A DNA stretch of 64,000 nucleotides from Sclerotiophoma versabilis (lineage: Eukaryota; Ascomycota; Dothideomycetes; Pleosporales; Didymellaceae): assembly GCA_012274445.1 (NCBI GenBank), contig JAAROD010000029.1, positions 124,001-188,000 on the forward strand. The letters are read 5' to 3'. Below, in pieces: positions 22,656 through 34,684 of the stretch. The translations under genes and the position numbers were made by a program. Below the pieces are notes generated by a model. That model did no database searches, was not told the origin of the DNA, and saw nothing but the letters and a program-made list of their open reading frames with translations. Each line of letters starts with the position of its first letter. Positions within the stretch are counted from its first letter, which is position 1.

Positions 22656-24900
22656 TCAGCGCTCGGCCTTTGGATATTGGTTCAGCATGGCCATGACTGC
22701 TACACCAATTGCGACTACCGTCACAATAGCACCGACTGGTCCACCGTGGTACATCAAGTCAGCGCTGCTGTGACGCTGAATCGAGAGGGCATTCGGTGGC
22801 TTCGAGGCCTCCTTGGCCACACCATCCACAGCATGCCCGTTCTGTTGGCTGGCTCTTCGAGACAGCGAGGCTGTACTGTCCTCGTCGACATTTCGGTCTT
22901 TGATGATGACAATCTCGCCCTCTTCGGCATCCGTGTCGTCCTCGGACCCATCGGCACTAGCTCCTCGGCTCTCCCTCGCTCTATCACCGCCACTACGGCT
23001 TCGTCTCTTGCTGCCACCACTGCTCGACTTTGCATTGTCTTTCCTGATGCTCTCGATCATCTCCGCCAAGCTCTTACGGTCAGACTCTGCCGCTTCAGCA
23101 CGTTCGCGGTATCGCTCCATTTGTTGCTTCATCTCGTTCATCTCCAGCATCATAGTTTCGAGGCGATGCTGCAGTCGCGCTGTGGTGTCGGCGGTAGGCG
23201 ACGCAGAGCCGTCCTCAAAGCCGGCGTTGCCCACCTCATCCACCACAGCCTCATCTGCTGCCTTGGCCTCCTCATCAACTTCGGCAGGGTGCTCAGGCTC
23301 CTTGGTCGACTCTCGCTCGAGTCGGTTGGCTCGCTCTTCAGCATCTTCCCTCGCACGGCGCTCTTCACTCAACAAAGTCTCCAGATCCCGAAGTCGAAGG
23401 CCTTGCGTCTCGATCTCTTTCTTGGCGTTGTTCAATGCTTCTGTGAGAGTTGACATTTGTGCGTCGGACCGGACTGGCGACGCTGTCTTGGGGCGCTCGG
23501 TGTCTGTCCTTTTAAGAGACGATGCGGCATTTGGTTTCTCGGGGAGGGGCTGCTGTGGTGGGGGGGCTGGAGGGTCGGAGAACCTGGCCTTTAGGTTGAT
23601 ATCCTTGATTGGCGAGATCTTGACGGAGTTGGCGGGCGACTGTTTCGCCGATTCCTTTTTCGGTTCTGCAGACAAGATAGCGTTGATGTACTGGTGAGCT
23701 TGCTGCAGCTCTTGGGATTGTTGCTTGGCAGCTTTCATCTCAGCCTGGAGGGATTAGTTTGGAAAGATTTAGTTTGCACATGGCACTCACATTGAGCTTC
23801 TTCACCACCTGCTCCATGGTGATGGGCTGCAGCCAGAAGTTGGGGTGACGTGGCTGCTGCATGGCGTTTTGGTAGGCTTGCACACTGCCGGCCATCTGCA
23901 TGCGCTGCCCATTCATCGAACCTTGGCTGGGCGTGCGACCGCGCATGTTCGCTAGTTGCTGTTGGCCATTTGCTCCGACCATGTTCTGCATCTGGTTGCC
24001 GTCGAGTTCGCCAAAGTTCAGGTCGAGGGCATCGTTGGGTGAGCGGGCGTAGATTCCAGCGTGCTCGACTCGAGCGGCGACTTTGTGGTGGACAATGGTC
24101 TTCTGGTCCTCGCTGACAATATCAATGCCAAGCTCGAGCATGTCCTGTTCCCGCAGCTCGTGTGGGTCCGAGTCTCTGTTTTCTTGCGACAAGCGTTGGC
24201 CATTGACGAAAGTGCCGTTGGACGACTTGACGTCGCGGATCCATATCTTGCCGTTGCGGTCGGCCCAAACTTCAGCGTGCTGTCGAGACAGGACTTTCGA
24301 GTCGAAATAGCCGTTGAGCGGAGTGGGTATCGTCTTGTTGTTGGTTTGGCGGCCGATGCGGAGGACGTCCGGGAAGAAGGGCACGGTGATGGTCTTGCGT
24401 TCGAAGGTGCCGTTCATGGGGATCAGGTGCAGGACAGCAGTGCCCTCGCCCGTCTGTCGTTGCACGCCGTTCTGCTGCGACTGCACAACGCCGTTCTGCT
24501 GCGAGGGAAGCATGGCGGAGGGGGCTTGCAGGGCGCTCATGGCAGAGGCTGCCGACGCGCCGGGGCCTGCAGTCGCAATCTGCGGGGGGCGGGCAATGGA
24601 CAGGCCGGCGACAGGCTCGGTCTTGGTGGCTGGGTAGAGGCCCTTGGGGGCTTTTGTCTTGCGGGCTGCCCAGGCGCTGGGGTCGGTGCCGTTGGGCTGC
24701 GGTTGCTGCGACGGCTGCGACGGCTGCGAGGCGGCGGAGAGGGTCGAGGTGGACGAGGCCTGCGACGACAGCGAGGAGGACGAGTTTGTGCGTTGGGCGC
24801 TCTTCCGCGGCATGTACATGGCGCCGTTGGCGCCTCCTTCAGCGCTCCATGCCTGCCGGTTGATGTTCTGGAACTGCACAGGAGGAGCGACGGCCGTCAT
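22656..24900 (-). CDS. ham-4: FHA-domain, coiled-coil, tail-anchored protein (SLMAP/HAM-4/Vps64-Far10 type)
   Basis: Two exons, 24900-23791 and 23744-22656, separated by a 46-bp intron (GTGAGT...AAACTAATCCCTCCAG); 732 residues. A Gln/Ser/Pro-rich N-terminus precedes an FHA domain (~155-280) with the signatures LRIGRQTNNK, SRQHAEVW, IWIRDVKSSNGTFVNG. Next come a Gln/Asn-rich region, coiled coils (TEALNNAKKEIETQGLRLRD; LETMMLEMNEMKQQMERYRE), an Arg/Ser/Asp-rich segment and a C-terminal membrane anchor (GAIVTVVAIGVAVMAML). This order is that of SLMAP, yeast Far9/Far10 and Neurospora HAM-4 (Sordaria PRO45), STRIPAK components at nuclear envelope, ER or mitochondria, needed for hyphal fusion and sexual development. 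The symbol is by architecture, not proven orthology. Confidence 0.88.
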
Positions 24901-25912
24901 TTGCGGGGCGAGGGGCGGGCGGCCGGCGTCCGGGGCAGGAGGTCGCGGTGTTGATGCTCAGGGCCGTCACTTTTTGTGGAGTCCGTGTTCCTCGTGCTGG
25001 GCGTGGCAGCCGCGAGAACGACGGAAATGCAGCAGAGAGGGCAGCAGCAGTCGGCACTCGGGTCACGCTCGCATGCGTCGCAGTCGGGGGCAGCAGGCGG
25101 GCGGTGCAGCGGGTCGCAGGCGAGGATGCGCGGCGGTGTTGTCTGCGTGTCTGCGTGTCGGCGTCTCTGCGTGTCTGCGTGTCGGCGTGTCTGTCGTGTG
25201 CTGTCCTGTCTCCGGGGAGCCCGTGCGACGCTGGGCGGTGCAGGCCTGCCGACGGGGTGCGGCGTGCAGCAGCAGCAGGGCCGGACTGGCGAGGGAGCAG
25301 CAATGTAGGGCCCGCGTAACGGACGGCTGGCTTCAGCGTGGTGGACGGGTGCAGGGTGCGGTGCGCTGAGAGTCCAGGAGCGGGAGGGACGTCGTCGCGC
25401 TGGCCTGGCCTTGTCCTTCGCTTGCGCAGACTACGGGCGATGGCTATGACGCTGCGTGCAACGAGCAGCACTGCAGGCCAGCTATGCACGCAAAGAGCTC
25501 GACACAGCGGGCTGGCCTCCAACACACGCCACACATGGCAATGCACTCGCGTCCCAACCCGCTCCCTGCGCCGCTGTGCTGCCAGTTCAGTCTGCAGTCA
25601 CGTGCCTGGCCGCCGCAGTGGAAGTGAGGCTTGATGCCAGCGCTCAGGAGTCCACGTCTGCACGTAGACACGGCTTGCACTCGGGCGTTCTGCAGCTCGA
25701 CTATTTATCATATCCATTGCAGTGTCGCATTGAAGACGCCGGTGGCCGCTGTCCACGCACTCGAGGGTGCCCCAGTGCATCGCGGAGCTCACTTGGCTGC
25801 CGCACTGACCACACAGCTAAGGTGGAGTACTCTTCCGCACCGAGCAGCTGTCGACCCGCCGTGTTTCCCTCCGCCTTCGTTCTGCACACAAGCCGCTCAC
25901 ACACGCGTCAAG
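24901..25912. other. Divergent GC-rich promoter region
   Basis: About 1 kb between the starts of the FHA gene (minus) and MGR2 (plus). It contains an imperfect tandem array of GTCTGCGT/GTCGGCGT units at 25141-25201 and an AT patch (ctatttatcatatcc) near 25700. The ORFs here are GC-driven shadows. Confidence 0.5.
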
Positions 25913-26470
25913 ATGCCAGTCCCTGTTGGAGCTATGCCTGGAGGCGGCGCGCATGGCCCCTCCACGCTCGACAAGCGTATGTGGCCGCTCTCCACGCTGC
26001 CTGCGCAGAAGGCGACTAACAGCATGCAGTGAAGATGGGTGGTATGATGGGTGGATGTACGTCGCGACCACTCGGCACAACTTGCACCGTTCTCTGACAG
26101 TTTGCCTAGCTGTTGGTCTCATCATTGGCTTCATCTTCGGTGCGCATGTCCGGACAGCCAAAGGGAGCTTGCGCTGACCATGCCAGGCTTCACAAACATC
26201 GTCCGCTTCGGCCCCGGGCCAAACGGCATGCTGCGAACACTCGGACAATACATGGCCGGGTCTGCAGCGACATTTGGGTGCGTATCAACCGCCATCTATA
26301 CCAAGCAGTCGCTCACACCCAGCTACAGCTTCTTCATGGCCATCGGCACAACCATCCGCACAGACAGCTCGCCCATCGTTACCCAGGCCTTCGGCAGCAT
26401 CAACAGCCGTCCCACCATCCTGTCGCGACAGTACCAGACCCTGAAGGCTGCACGCGCTGAGAAGAACTAG
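25913..26470 (+). CDS. MGR2: Mitochondrial inner-membrane protein Mgr2 (Romo1 family, TIM23-associated)
   Basis: Subunit of the TIM23 presequence translocase that gates lateral release of preproteins. Five small exons: 25913-25976, 26030-26056, 26110-26139, 26187-26277, 26329-26470; 117 residues in frame to the stop. The spliced protein shows STLDKLKMGGMMG, then VGLIIGFIFG (TM1), FGPGPNGMLRTLGQYMAGSAATFG and FFMAIGTTIR (TM2), matching yeast Mgr2 order and glycine pattern. The C-terminal ~35 residues are extra relative to Romo1. The last intron (26278-26328) is 51 nt with no stop, so retention would insert 17 residues in the second TM region. Such tiny exons explain why the gene is not visible as one ORF. 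Confidence 0.88.
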
Positions 26471-27149
26471 GCACAGATGTCTTTGTCAACGGAGGAGCAA
26501 GGCAATTTCAGTCAACCTACACATGTACAACACCATTGCAGGATTGCGATTACGAACATGTACATATAGCATTGTGAAGCGCAGCAAGGAAGGCGGCAAC
26601 GAGTCCTAAGAGCAAGGCGCGAGCATCACCATTGACACCTTTTGAACAAAACAAGACTTCAGACAGCGTGCCGTCTACCAGTCATCGTTTCTACTGTTGT
26701 CGCATTCTCTATCCACATCCTGTCGTGTGAGATCAAAGTATGCATCCACAGGACGGAGATTGAGGGTCTTGGAGGCATATGATAGACTGTGTTTGGCCAA
26801 CATCGACGTTACATGCCAGTGAACCTCTAGAAATGGAAACCACGATTCGTCTCGATACATTGCTCGAACCCTATTTTTGGATTCGTGATTGTAGGAATTA
26901 CATCTCCGGAACACTGTTTTGAATTCATACTTGATGGTAGGAATTACATCTCCACCTTTACACAGTCCCTTAGTCAGCACCGGCGCCTTCCGATTCGAGC
27001 TAGTCTCGAATGGAGTTATCTCAAGCCCTCTCCAACTTCATCGTCCCGTCTCCTGTCCATCTGTGTGATTATCTCTCTGATGTTTGAGTGACCGTCTCTC
27101 GAGTCCTGCTTTCACTCTTTTTCCTCACCCGCCCCTCACCAGCGCAGAC
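26471..27149. other. Intergenic between MGR2 and the ABHD12-like gene
   Basis: No gene supported. The word GTAGGAATTACATCTCCG occurs near 26893 and again, slightly changed, near 26938, a short local direct duplication. Confidence 0.45.
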
Positions 27150-28696
27150 ATGCCGGCACTCAAGCCTATCTTCGTCAAGGCCTACTGGTCACTAGCTGGC
27201 CTGGGCATGATATGGGCTGCGTTTCTGATAGCAGTGATCAACCCTACCATACAACGACAGTAAGTCGAAACTTCTTCTAGCAACATCTCCATCTGACAGA
27301 CATCAACAGCGCCATATACGCACACAAGCTCAACACGAACTTGTGGCATAATGTCTCTAACCCTGAGGAATTCGGATTTGCCAGTCAGTTCCCCCATACC
27401 AGCTTCATGCGTTCATTGTATACTCATATGCTAACATGTTCTTAGAGGGCCAAGTTCAGCCTTTCTGGCTGGATACGGCAGATAATGAGCGATTGTTCTG
27501 TTGGCACGTGCTTCCCCTGGATGTCTACTTGCAAAATGAGGACCAGCTCGCCATGAGTACTACAACTGGGGAGATTGTCGATGAGCTCAAGGGAACGTCT
27601 GGAGAGAAGTTGCTGAGGGCTGATCCCGAGGCGAGGGTAGTCGTCAACTTCCACGGTGTGAGTAGTACCATTTCCATCACTCCCCAGTCATGCTGTTTTT
27701 AAAATGCAGATCAAGGATCTGCTCTTTTATGTCAGATAAATCTTCCAACGGCTCAATACGTCGATTTCATATCAGCAACCACAATATCTGACATCTGTAC
27801 AGAACGCAGGCCACCTAGGACAGGGCTGGCGTCCATCAACTTACCGCTCCATCTCTGGCATCCCACACACTCACCTTCTAACCTGTGACTACCGAGGCTT
27901 CGGACTTTCCACGCTCAACAACCCACCTCATATCCCCACAGAAACCGGCATCATCACGGACGCAGTATCGCTACTCTCTTATGTCGAGACCGACCTCAAC
28001 CACCCATCTACCCGCACCGTACTGCTTGGTCAGAGTCTAGGCACCGCCGTGACAGCCGCCTCGGCTCTCTATTTTGCCGACCCCTCATCAGCTCATCTCC
28101 CCAGCGACATGACACACGTCTCGCCGCTCCCAAAATCGCACGCCGGCTTCGCAGGCATCGTCCTCGTGGCGCCCTTCCGCGACCTTGCGACTCTCCTCGA
28201 GACGTACAAGATCGGCGGCTTTGTACCGGTCCTTCGTCCCCTGCGCGGCTACGCCCGCATCGCCAACTTCCTCCTCTCGCGCATTGTGGACCACTGGCCG
28301 ACGCTCCCGCGCCTCCGCTCCTTGCTGACTCTCACTGCCGCTTCTAAAACGCCGGTCAGGCTCACGCTGCTCCACGCACGTAATGATCAGGATATCGACT
28401 TCCGCCAGTCTGAAGCCCTGTTCCAGCCTCTCCAGTCCACCATGCTGGCTGAGGAGGGCGTGAGCGCGAGGGAGGAACGGAGGAGCATCCATGGCGCGGA
28501 GAGAGTGAAGAGGGGCGCTTTTGCGTACAAGAAGGTGGAGGATTTGAGAGGTGAGAGGGTGTGCGAGTTGGAAATTGTGCGATACGGAGGGCACAACGAG
28601 GTCGTTGGGTGGACGCAGGTAAGTCTCGCGGTGCGTCGGGCGTTTGAGGCTGGAGAGGCGAGGGCCGAGAGGAGTGTAGGGTTGGATGTTGAGTAG
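27150..28696 (+). CDS. Alpha/beta hydrolase, ABHD12-like, N-terminally membrane anchored
   Basis: Exons: 27150-27259, 27310-27383, 27446-27657, 27803-28696; 429 residues. The first exon encodes a signal-anchor (YWSLAGLGMIWAAFLIAVI). The fold shows VVVNFHGNAGHLGQGWR (oxyanion HG), CDYRGFGLST, the nucleophile elbow VLLGQSLGTAV (Ser210), an acid candidate in LLHARNDQDIDF and a His in YGGHNEVVGW. This order is that of ABHD12/ABHD13-type serine hydrolases acting on lysophospholipids or acylglycerols at ER membranes. Intron 3 is 145 bp, three times the local norm, and may hide a small exon, but the join HG|NAGH is exactly the family sequence. Substrate is not deducible. Confidence 0.85.
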
Positions 28697-28906
28697 CGTA
28701 AGCACACAGGTGATTCGCAGGTCGTCAGGACACCGTTAGTTGTGTTGTATTCACCAAAGGCATGTAACTATAATAACGCACTACGAAACCCAAAACGAAA
28801 AACACATACCCAAAACGAAAAACACATACTATTCAAGAAACACCACACTCCGCAATCCGGGTATCACCAAACCAAAACCAAACCTCAACACCACACCACA
28901 CCCTTC

Positions 28907-30123
28907 TTAACACGCCACAACATCCCCTTCTCCCTCCAAATCCCCACTCACATGCTCCTCCCACAAATGCCCCATCAAATCCACAACCGACCAACACACC
29001 GTATCCACCTCCCCAAACCGCGCACAAAGCACACACGCAAACCCACCCCCAACACGATGACACTTGACCACAAACACATGACTTATGAGGAACTGTCTGC
29101 GCTCCACAAACCACCTATTCATCTCCACACACCACCTATTCGTCTCCATGGTGATTTGCCATGCTTTCCCGCGACGGATGGGGATGTGCGTTGTGCACCG
29201 GGGACAGGTGTATTTTCCGTTTGGAGAGAAGGTTTTGGAGAGGGGGAGGGTGGTGGTTTGCTGTAGAGTTATGGCGTAAGGGCAGAAGAGGTTGTTTTTG
29301 TTTTTGTTTTTGTTTTTGTTTTTGTTTGGGTTTGGGTTTGGGTTTTGAGGGGGGCGTGGTGTTGGTTTTGCAATGGGTTTTGGAATTGGCTTCGGCTTCG
29401 GCTTCGGCTTGGGTGGCGGTTGTATAGAGGTTGAAGAGCTTGAGCTGCTACTGCGGTGCCTGTGTGGTGGGCGGGGATTTATGGGTAGGGACGGTGGATG
29501 TGCTAGTTTCCGCTGGTACAAGAGATTGAGGGCTTGGATCGCGGCTGCTCGCGTTGTGCGTACTGTCTGCACCAGGTGGATGAGCTGCGAATGCGAGGAA
29601 GAGACGGTGAGGTAGTTGCTCAGCATGAGGTCTTGGTGGATGCTGATTAGCACTTGTTGCAGCTTGATGATGTGCGATTGCAGCTGGATTCTCGCTGCGT
29701 CGTCTCCACGAGCGAACGGCTCGCCGAGCTTGCGGTATGCGCGGTCGTATGTGGCCTGGACTTGCACGGGTGCGTTGCATATGAGGTCGTCTTCGCTTTC
29801 GCTGTGGTGCTTTGCTCGCCTGTCGAGACTCCATCGCACATGACGACCGAGTGCTTCCACGATGTTCGAGTGCGAGTCCCGCCGGTCTCGGATGGACTCA
29901 TGCTCAGAACTTCTCGATCCGTTCTGCTCGTCGGCCGAACTGGACTTCTGCTTCAGTCTGTGGTACAAGTCCTTTGCTAAACCGAAGACGTCTGTCAAGA
30001 CACGGATGAGCGATGCTACAAAGACACTGTCTTTCAATACGTCCTGAAGCCGGTCAGTTCGGTAGTGAATTCACTGACCTGTCCTCTTACTGGATCGACT
30101 GCAGCTCTCGCTTCTTCAGGCAT
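28907..30123 (-). CDS. Uncharacterised fungal protein with helical N-half, Lys/Pro/Asn linker and zinc-binding C-terminus
   Basis: Exon 1 is 30123-30091 (11 codons), then a 47-bp intron (GTAAGA...CTGAC...TTCAG), then exon 2 30043-28907; 389 residues. The long ORF has no ATG of its own, which is why the mini-exon is needed. Residues ~12-200 are helical and polar (VFVASLIRVLTDVFGLAKDLYHRL). A linker of Pro-Lys and then Asn-Lys dipeptides follows (PKPKPKPKPIPKP; NKNKNKNKNKNN). The C-terminus carries YTCPRC and a C2H2-like CVLCARF...DLMGHLWEEH. I do not recognise the family. The architecture suggests a fungal protein with a zinc-ribbon/C2H2-like tail; no neighbours inform on function. Confidence 0.72.
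29294..29354 (+). repeat. Microsatellite and G-run tract within coding sequence
   Basis: Plus strand: (TTTTTG)n running into three GGG runs separated by TTT, then a G6 run. On the minus strand this codes the Asn-Lys and Pro-Asn dipeptides of the gene at 28907-30123. Confidence 0.9.
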
Positions 30124-31232
30124 TATGAAGGGGCAGCAGATTGTTTGATTAATGTAAGGAGAATGGAAGTAGTGTCACACATGGTGAATGCGTAGGAGAA
30201 ATGCCACAGCTTTGCAGCCAGACACCTACCTGTTCCATAATCACATTGTCATGGACAGATAGAGACTCGTGGGCGTAGCTGAATCACACGTTGCGTCCGT
30301 CGAGCGCGTCATGCGCACACTGTCTTGGACTACAAGTCACATGCCAGACGGATCGATCGCTTCATCCCATCTAGCATTGATCTGAATATCCTCTTTCGTT
30401 GAACATACTCGCACGGTCCAATCTCGCTGTTGTTCGAATACGTAGCATGTTTCTTTCAAGTCATGCCTGAACGTCCTACACCCCGTGCATCACGAAGTCA
30501 GCGTGTGCTACTAAACATCACGTGCCGTTACCGTAGCATGTATGGCTTTCGCATCGAGGTCTTGATGCACGCGGGTACCCGGCATCGAATCCGCAGTAGC
30601 TCAGCTGTCAACGCCGTAATAGGATGATGTAGCGCTGGCCCAGAGGCGCGATGTCTGCAACAAGTTGGTCTCGGCAGGTCTCGCGGTGAGGAGAAGAACA
30701 AAGGACTCTGATGACAGGGGCGCGTAGCCCGCTTAGCATGACATGACCTCCTCAGCCAGCTGCCCCTCCAATCTTGAACTTCCAAGCATCATCGTCCATA
30801 TTCACCCTCACATTGTGCCAACTCACACTCTTCAATACTCATCTAGCACATCTACGTTTTGTGCCGTGCGAAAAATAGATATGCACTTCAGCCCCATCGC
30901 GGTTCGACACGACCCACACAAGGCTCGTCCCGGCGCTTATCGTCTCACTAGAGCAAAATGATTCGCTGAGACCGCTGCATCACCAGTCTTGCAATATCGC
31001 AAGCGCGCTCCTACAGCTAGCAACTTTACCGGCACGCGGTGGATTCGCTATGGCTGTGCCTCATGGACGCCATGCAAAAGTCGCGTGTTCGCTCGTCGCG
31101 AATCGAGTACCTGTCTCACCTGCCCGGTGCAGCATACCTTGAGTTCGTGCATCAGCAGCTATGCTCGCGAACACCAGTTCACGCGGACATCCACTTCAAC
31201 ACCACGTTCTTGCATCTCCGATTATTGAGGAC
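30124..31232. other. Divergent intergenic region
   Basis: Upstream of both the zinc-binding protein gene (minus) and the multi-TM gene (plus). An in-frame ATG at 31161 could lengthen the latter by 24 residues. No other feature seen. Confidence 0.45.
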
Positions 31233-33530
31233 ATGGATCAGTCGCCTACACCAAGTTCAGGGGCGAAGTCGAAGACATGGGAAACTACCATAACCCATAT
31301 TCCGAGTTGGCCTGAGGAAGCCAGGGCTTTGAAGAAGCACACATGGCTCACTTTCCTCTATGGCCTCGGCGACCTCATTCTCGTCCTTTTGCCAGTTTAC
31401 TTCATTCGTGCGTATCCTAGACGTAGTTTAAGTTGGCGAGCTAACCATTTCGAAGTGCTTGCCATCGCTGCAGCGACCTTGAACGGCAAGCCAACAAAAG
31501 ACAACGACTTCGGCCGCAAGGTTGAGTTTGCCATGGACTTGGTGAGTGGCTAATTGAAGCACATGTATTGTCTGCTTACAGTGACAGGGTCCTACAATGT
31601 TTCCTATCGTCTTCGCAGCAATCAGCGGACGAAGTATGAAGATGATAGCCCGATACCTCGCCGAAAGAGGAACAAAACTAAGCGTACGTCTTGCTTTGAG
31701 CAATCATGTTCAGTTCGTATGCTCATCTGATGACAGAATTTAGAACTGTTGATGGCAAGCCAGTCTGTGTGGGGCACTGTCGAAAGTCAATTGCTGATGC
31801 AAAAGATTACTTTAATAGGAGCGAACTTACTTTTTCTGTGGGCTCTGTCGCCGCTAGGCGGTCAAGCATCTCTTCGTTTAATGCAGAGAGACAACCAGCC
31901 GAGTATCAGACCAACAAAACTACGGTACATGACAACCGGTCCGGCCGCCGCTGCCTATAGCTATGCTACCGAAGGCACCTACAGAAGAAGGTACGCTCAA
32001 GCTGGGGGTCTCTACAACGCTGCTTTACTGGCCCCGTTGTCGACTAAAACTGGTCCGCAGGACTCGTGGGGCAACATGAAGATACCAAGCCTATTGTCCC
32101 TGAACATGTCTACGTCAGATCAAGATGGATGGGTCGAGATACCTTCTGGAAAGCTCGAGCCAGAAGACTATGCGTCCCTGGTCGGAGTACCGATTGCCGG
32201 ACTGCAGAGCAACGCAAGCACTAATTTCACAGTAGAGTACAATTACCTGACAGTGGAGTGCGGCGCATTTGAGCAGCAGCCTTACCCTGGACAACATGGC
32301 ACCAACGATCCGACAGCCACAAATTACACTAAGCTGAATGAGATGATTCCTGGACGCATCTGGTACAATAAGTCCTCACCAGACACGCAGCCCTTTGATC
32401 CTTATCTAGGAAGGGCTTCGTTCCTCCTCGATACACCCCGTGATATGGCTCGTACTTCCTGGTTGCATGACCAGAAGGATGCCGAAATTTATATGGGCCG
32501 ATTGGACGGCTTCATCGGACACTACAACCGGTCGCAGCTTAGTCAAGCCGAAAGCGAGACTCCTCGTCAATTGACCTTCGCATCAGTCTATGGTATCGAT
32601 CGCCAAGGGTCCGAGCAGGGTATCAGTATTACCAACTGCTCGTTGTTTCAGCGGCACGTTGAAGCATCAGCAAGGTGTACCGGGAGTGACTGCGCAGTCA
32701 GCAAATTAAGGAAATCGCTATCAGACACCCGGCCGAATGCACTCACTATGCTCGAATATTTTTCGGTCATGAATGCTATTGCAAGGGAATTTCCCACAGC
32801 GATCAAGTTCAACGAAGGATCAAGTCCTACAGAACTGTTCATGACGAACACGTCGGCATATCCATATGCGGAAAATACAGCGCGACTGTATCCGAACGAT
32901 ATGTACGCAAACGTATCGGACCTCTCGCCCGAACTCTTTTCAAAAAGGTTCAGCTTGGTTTTGAATACCTACTATCAGGTCACCTCACAGTCTTCTGGCT
33001 ACTTCGGCAGTCTCACTGGCAATTTGTCAGCGTACGGTCCAGATACGCTGCCAGTCACCGACGTCAACGCGTATCTGCCAGCAAACTTGTCTGCTACCGA
33101 ACACACTTTTGACGACTGGATTGATAAATTTCAGCTAGCTGTCATTGACCTGGATTATCCGTTCCTCGGTGCAACCACCAACGCTACAACGACTACAAAT
33201 ACGCAAATTTTCGTATGCAACTTCGCTTGGTTTGCGTTGCTCCTTGTGTCGTCCAGCATTATCTTGATCACTGGAGTCGTTGCTGTTGTGCTCAAGAGGA
33301 GAACCCTTGGGCCTGAGATGTTCGGCTTTGTAACGAGCATGACGTACGAGAGCCCATGGCTCAACATTCCCAAAGGTGGCACGATGTTAGATGGCATGGA
33401 AAGAGCAAGGCTACTAAAGGATGTCGAGGTATGCGTTGGAGACGTGCGTGGAGATGACGATGTTGGTCACATTGCTCTTGCAGCAGGTGTCCCTCTGCGG
33501 AAGTTAGAACGTGGGCGCTTCTATTCCTGA
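31233..33530 (+). CDS. Fungal multi-pass membrane protein of unknown function
   Basis: Exons: 31233-31407, 31456-31541, 31588-31683, 31737-33530; introns 46-53 bp; 716 residues. TM segments: LTFLYGLGDLILVLLPVYFILAIAAA (near 35-65), a weaker one around MFPIVFAAISG, ITLIGANLLFLWALSPLGG (near 135-155), and FAWFALLLVSSSIILITGVVAVVL near the C-terminus. Between the last two is a ~450-residue N-glycosylation-rich region (many NxS/T) with several Cys, presumably extracellular or lumenal. The opening segment and WGTVESQLL motif recall an expanded ascomycete family of uncharacterised plasma-membrane proteins. Start is either 31161 or 33 bp-scale downstream at 31233; I used the latter because the upstream extension looks non-conserved. 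Role unknown. Confidence 0.8.
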
Positions 33531-34684
33531 TTGTGGCTCAGATCCGAGACCCCGAGACTTCGACAGTCGCATAACTGCATTCAATTGTTCCGACCCTGCT
33601 GATATCCGTTCGCCGTGGCGCAGTACTGGAGCACCGCCACCGCTGGGGTACGTGCAATGCAGGTATTGACCTGTCAATAGAGTCGCGTCGATTAGATACG
33701 TAGGAGCCATACGGATGTCTCCGCCATCAGTACCCCAGCAAAGATATATGTGGCGATTAAGAGCCTCAGGGGAATATGTGGAACTTACTGTGATGGACTT
33801 CGGAACGTCACAACATATCCGGACAGGCTGCTTCAAGGAACATATCCCGCAGCTCACGGACCCGCAGTGCGACGGAAATCACAATCAGCATCTAGCGCTA
33901 CGCTGCAACCAGTCCTGTCAGCTGTTGAGAAGTTGATGTGACAGCCTCGGAGGCCTTGCTCCAGAAGTCAAGCTTTGTTAGCAAGCGCTGTGGATGGAAA
34001 GCATGGAGCAAAAGACGGTCTACCGGAAAGGTAAGCGGTCGACCAATCGGTCAGCTGGTGCAGGGGTAGTGGAGGTGGACTTGCGACACACTCCAAAACA
34101 CAGGGGGTACGGCTGATCTCGCGGCCCGCTAAGCGACTCAAACCACCAGCCAATCATCAACCTCATGACCATCGAAACGAAAACTTCTCCTGAAGGCGTC
34201 CAACGAGATACGGCAAACCTCGAGTCCGCGACTTCCTCAGCCTGCCCACTTAGGCGACGACGCATGATGTACCTGCGTCAACCCTGCGAGGCTGCTGGCC
34301 TTCCTTTGGCTCACAGCCTTGGTCATACCTGGACCGCCCGTTTCACTGAGTAGACGCTCGCCGCTGTGGGGCAGTCCACGTCTTTCAAGGCCATTGTTTT
34401 GCGTTCGGACTGTCATCGTCCAGACGTGCCTTTGATTAGGGGATCGCCATAGGAGACTCGATGGAGGTATAATGGCGGCAGAGAGCAATGCGGCCTAACA
34501 TTCTATATAAACGCTTGCCAGAGCCTCCCTCTTGGCTTCATCACACAACACGCTCTCTCAGCAGCTTCTATCTTCTTCACATTTCTGTTCTTCTCTTTTT
34601 TTACTAGCTGGACTAGTTCTTTTCGATTCCACACCACAGTCCTTATCACATCATCTTGAAGATATCCAGCACATTACTATCATC
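33531..34684. other. Intergenic with AA11 LPMO promoter
   Basis: About 1.15 kb. The last 200 bp contain a TATA box and a pyrimidine-rich leader typical of highly expressed fungal secreted-enzyme genes. No ORF supported. Confidence 0.5.
34504..34511 (+). promoter_or_regulatory. TATA box of the AA11 LPMO gene
   Basis: TATATAAA, 174 bp upstream of the ATG at 34685, followed by a CT-rich leader. The position suits a promoter with a ~130-nt 5'UTR. Confidence 0.6.

Noticed and set aside
29320..29354. Telomere-like repeat
   Set aside because: The unit is TTTGGG, only three copies, inside a coding exon; fungal telomeres are TTAGGG and terminal.
33504..33936. Overlapping ORFs downstream of the multi-TM gene
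   Set aside because: Both strands are open for ~70-115 codons but neither has domain motifs or consistent composition.
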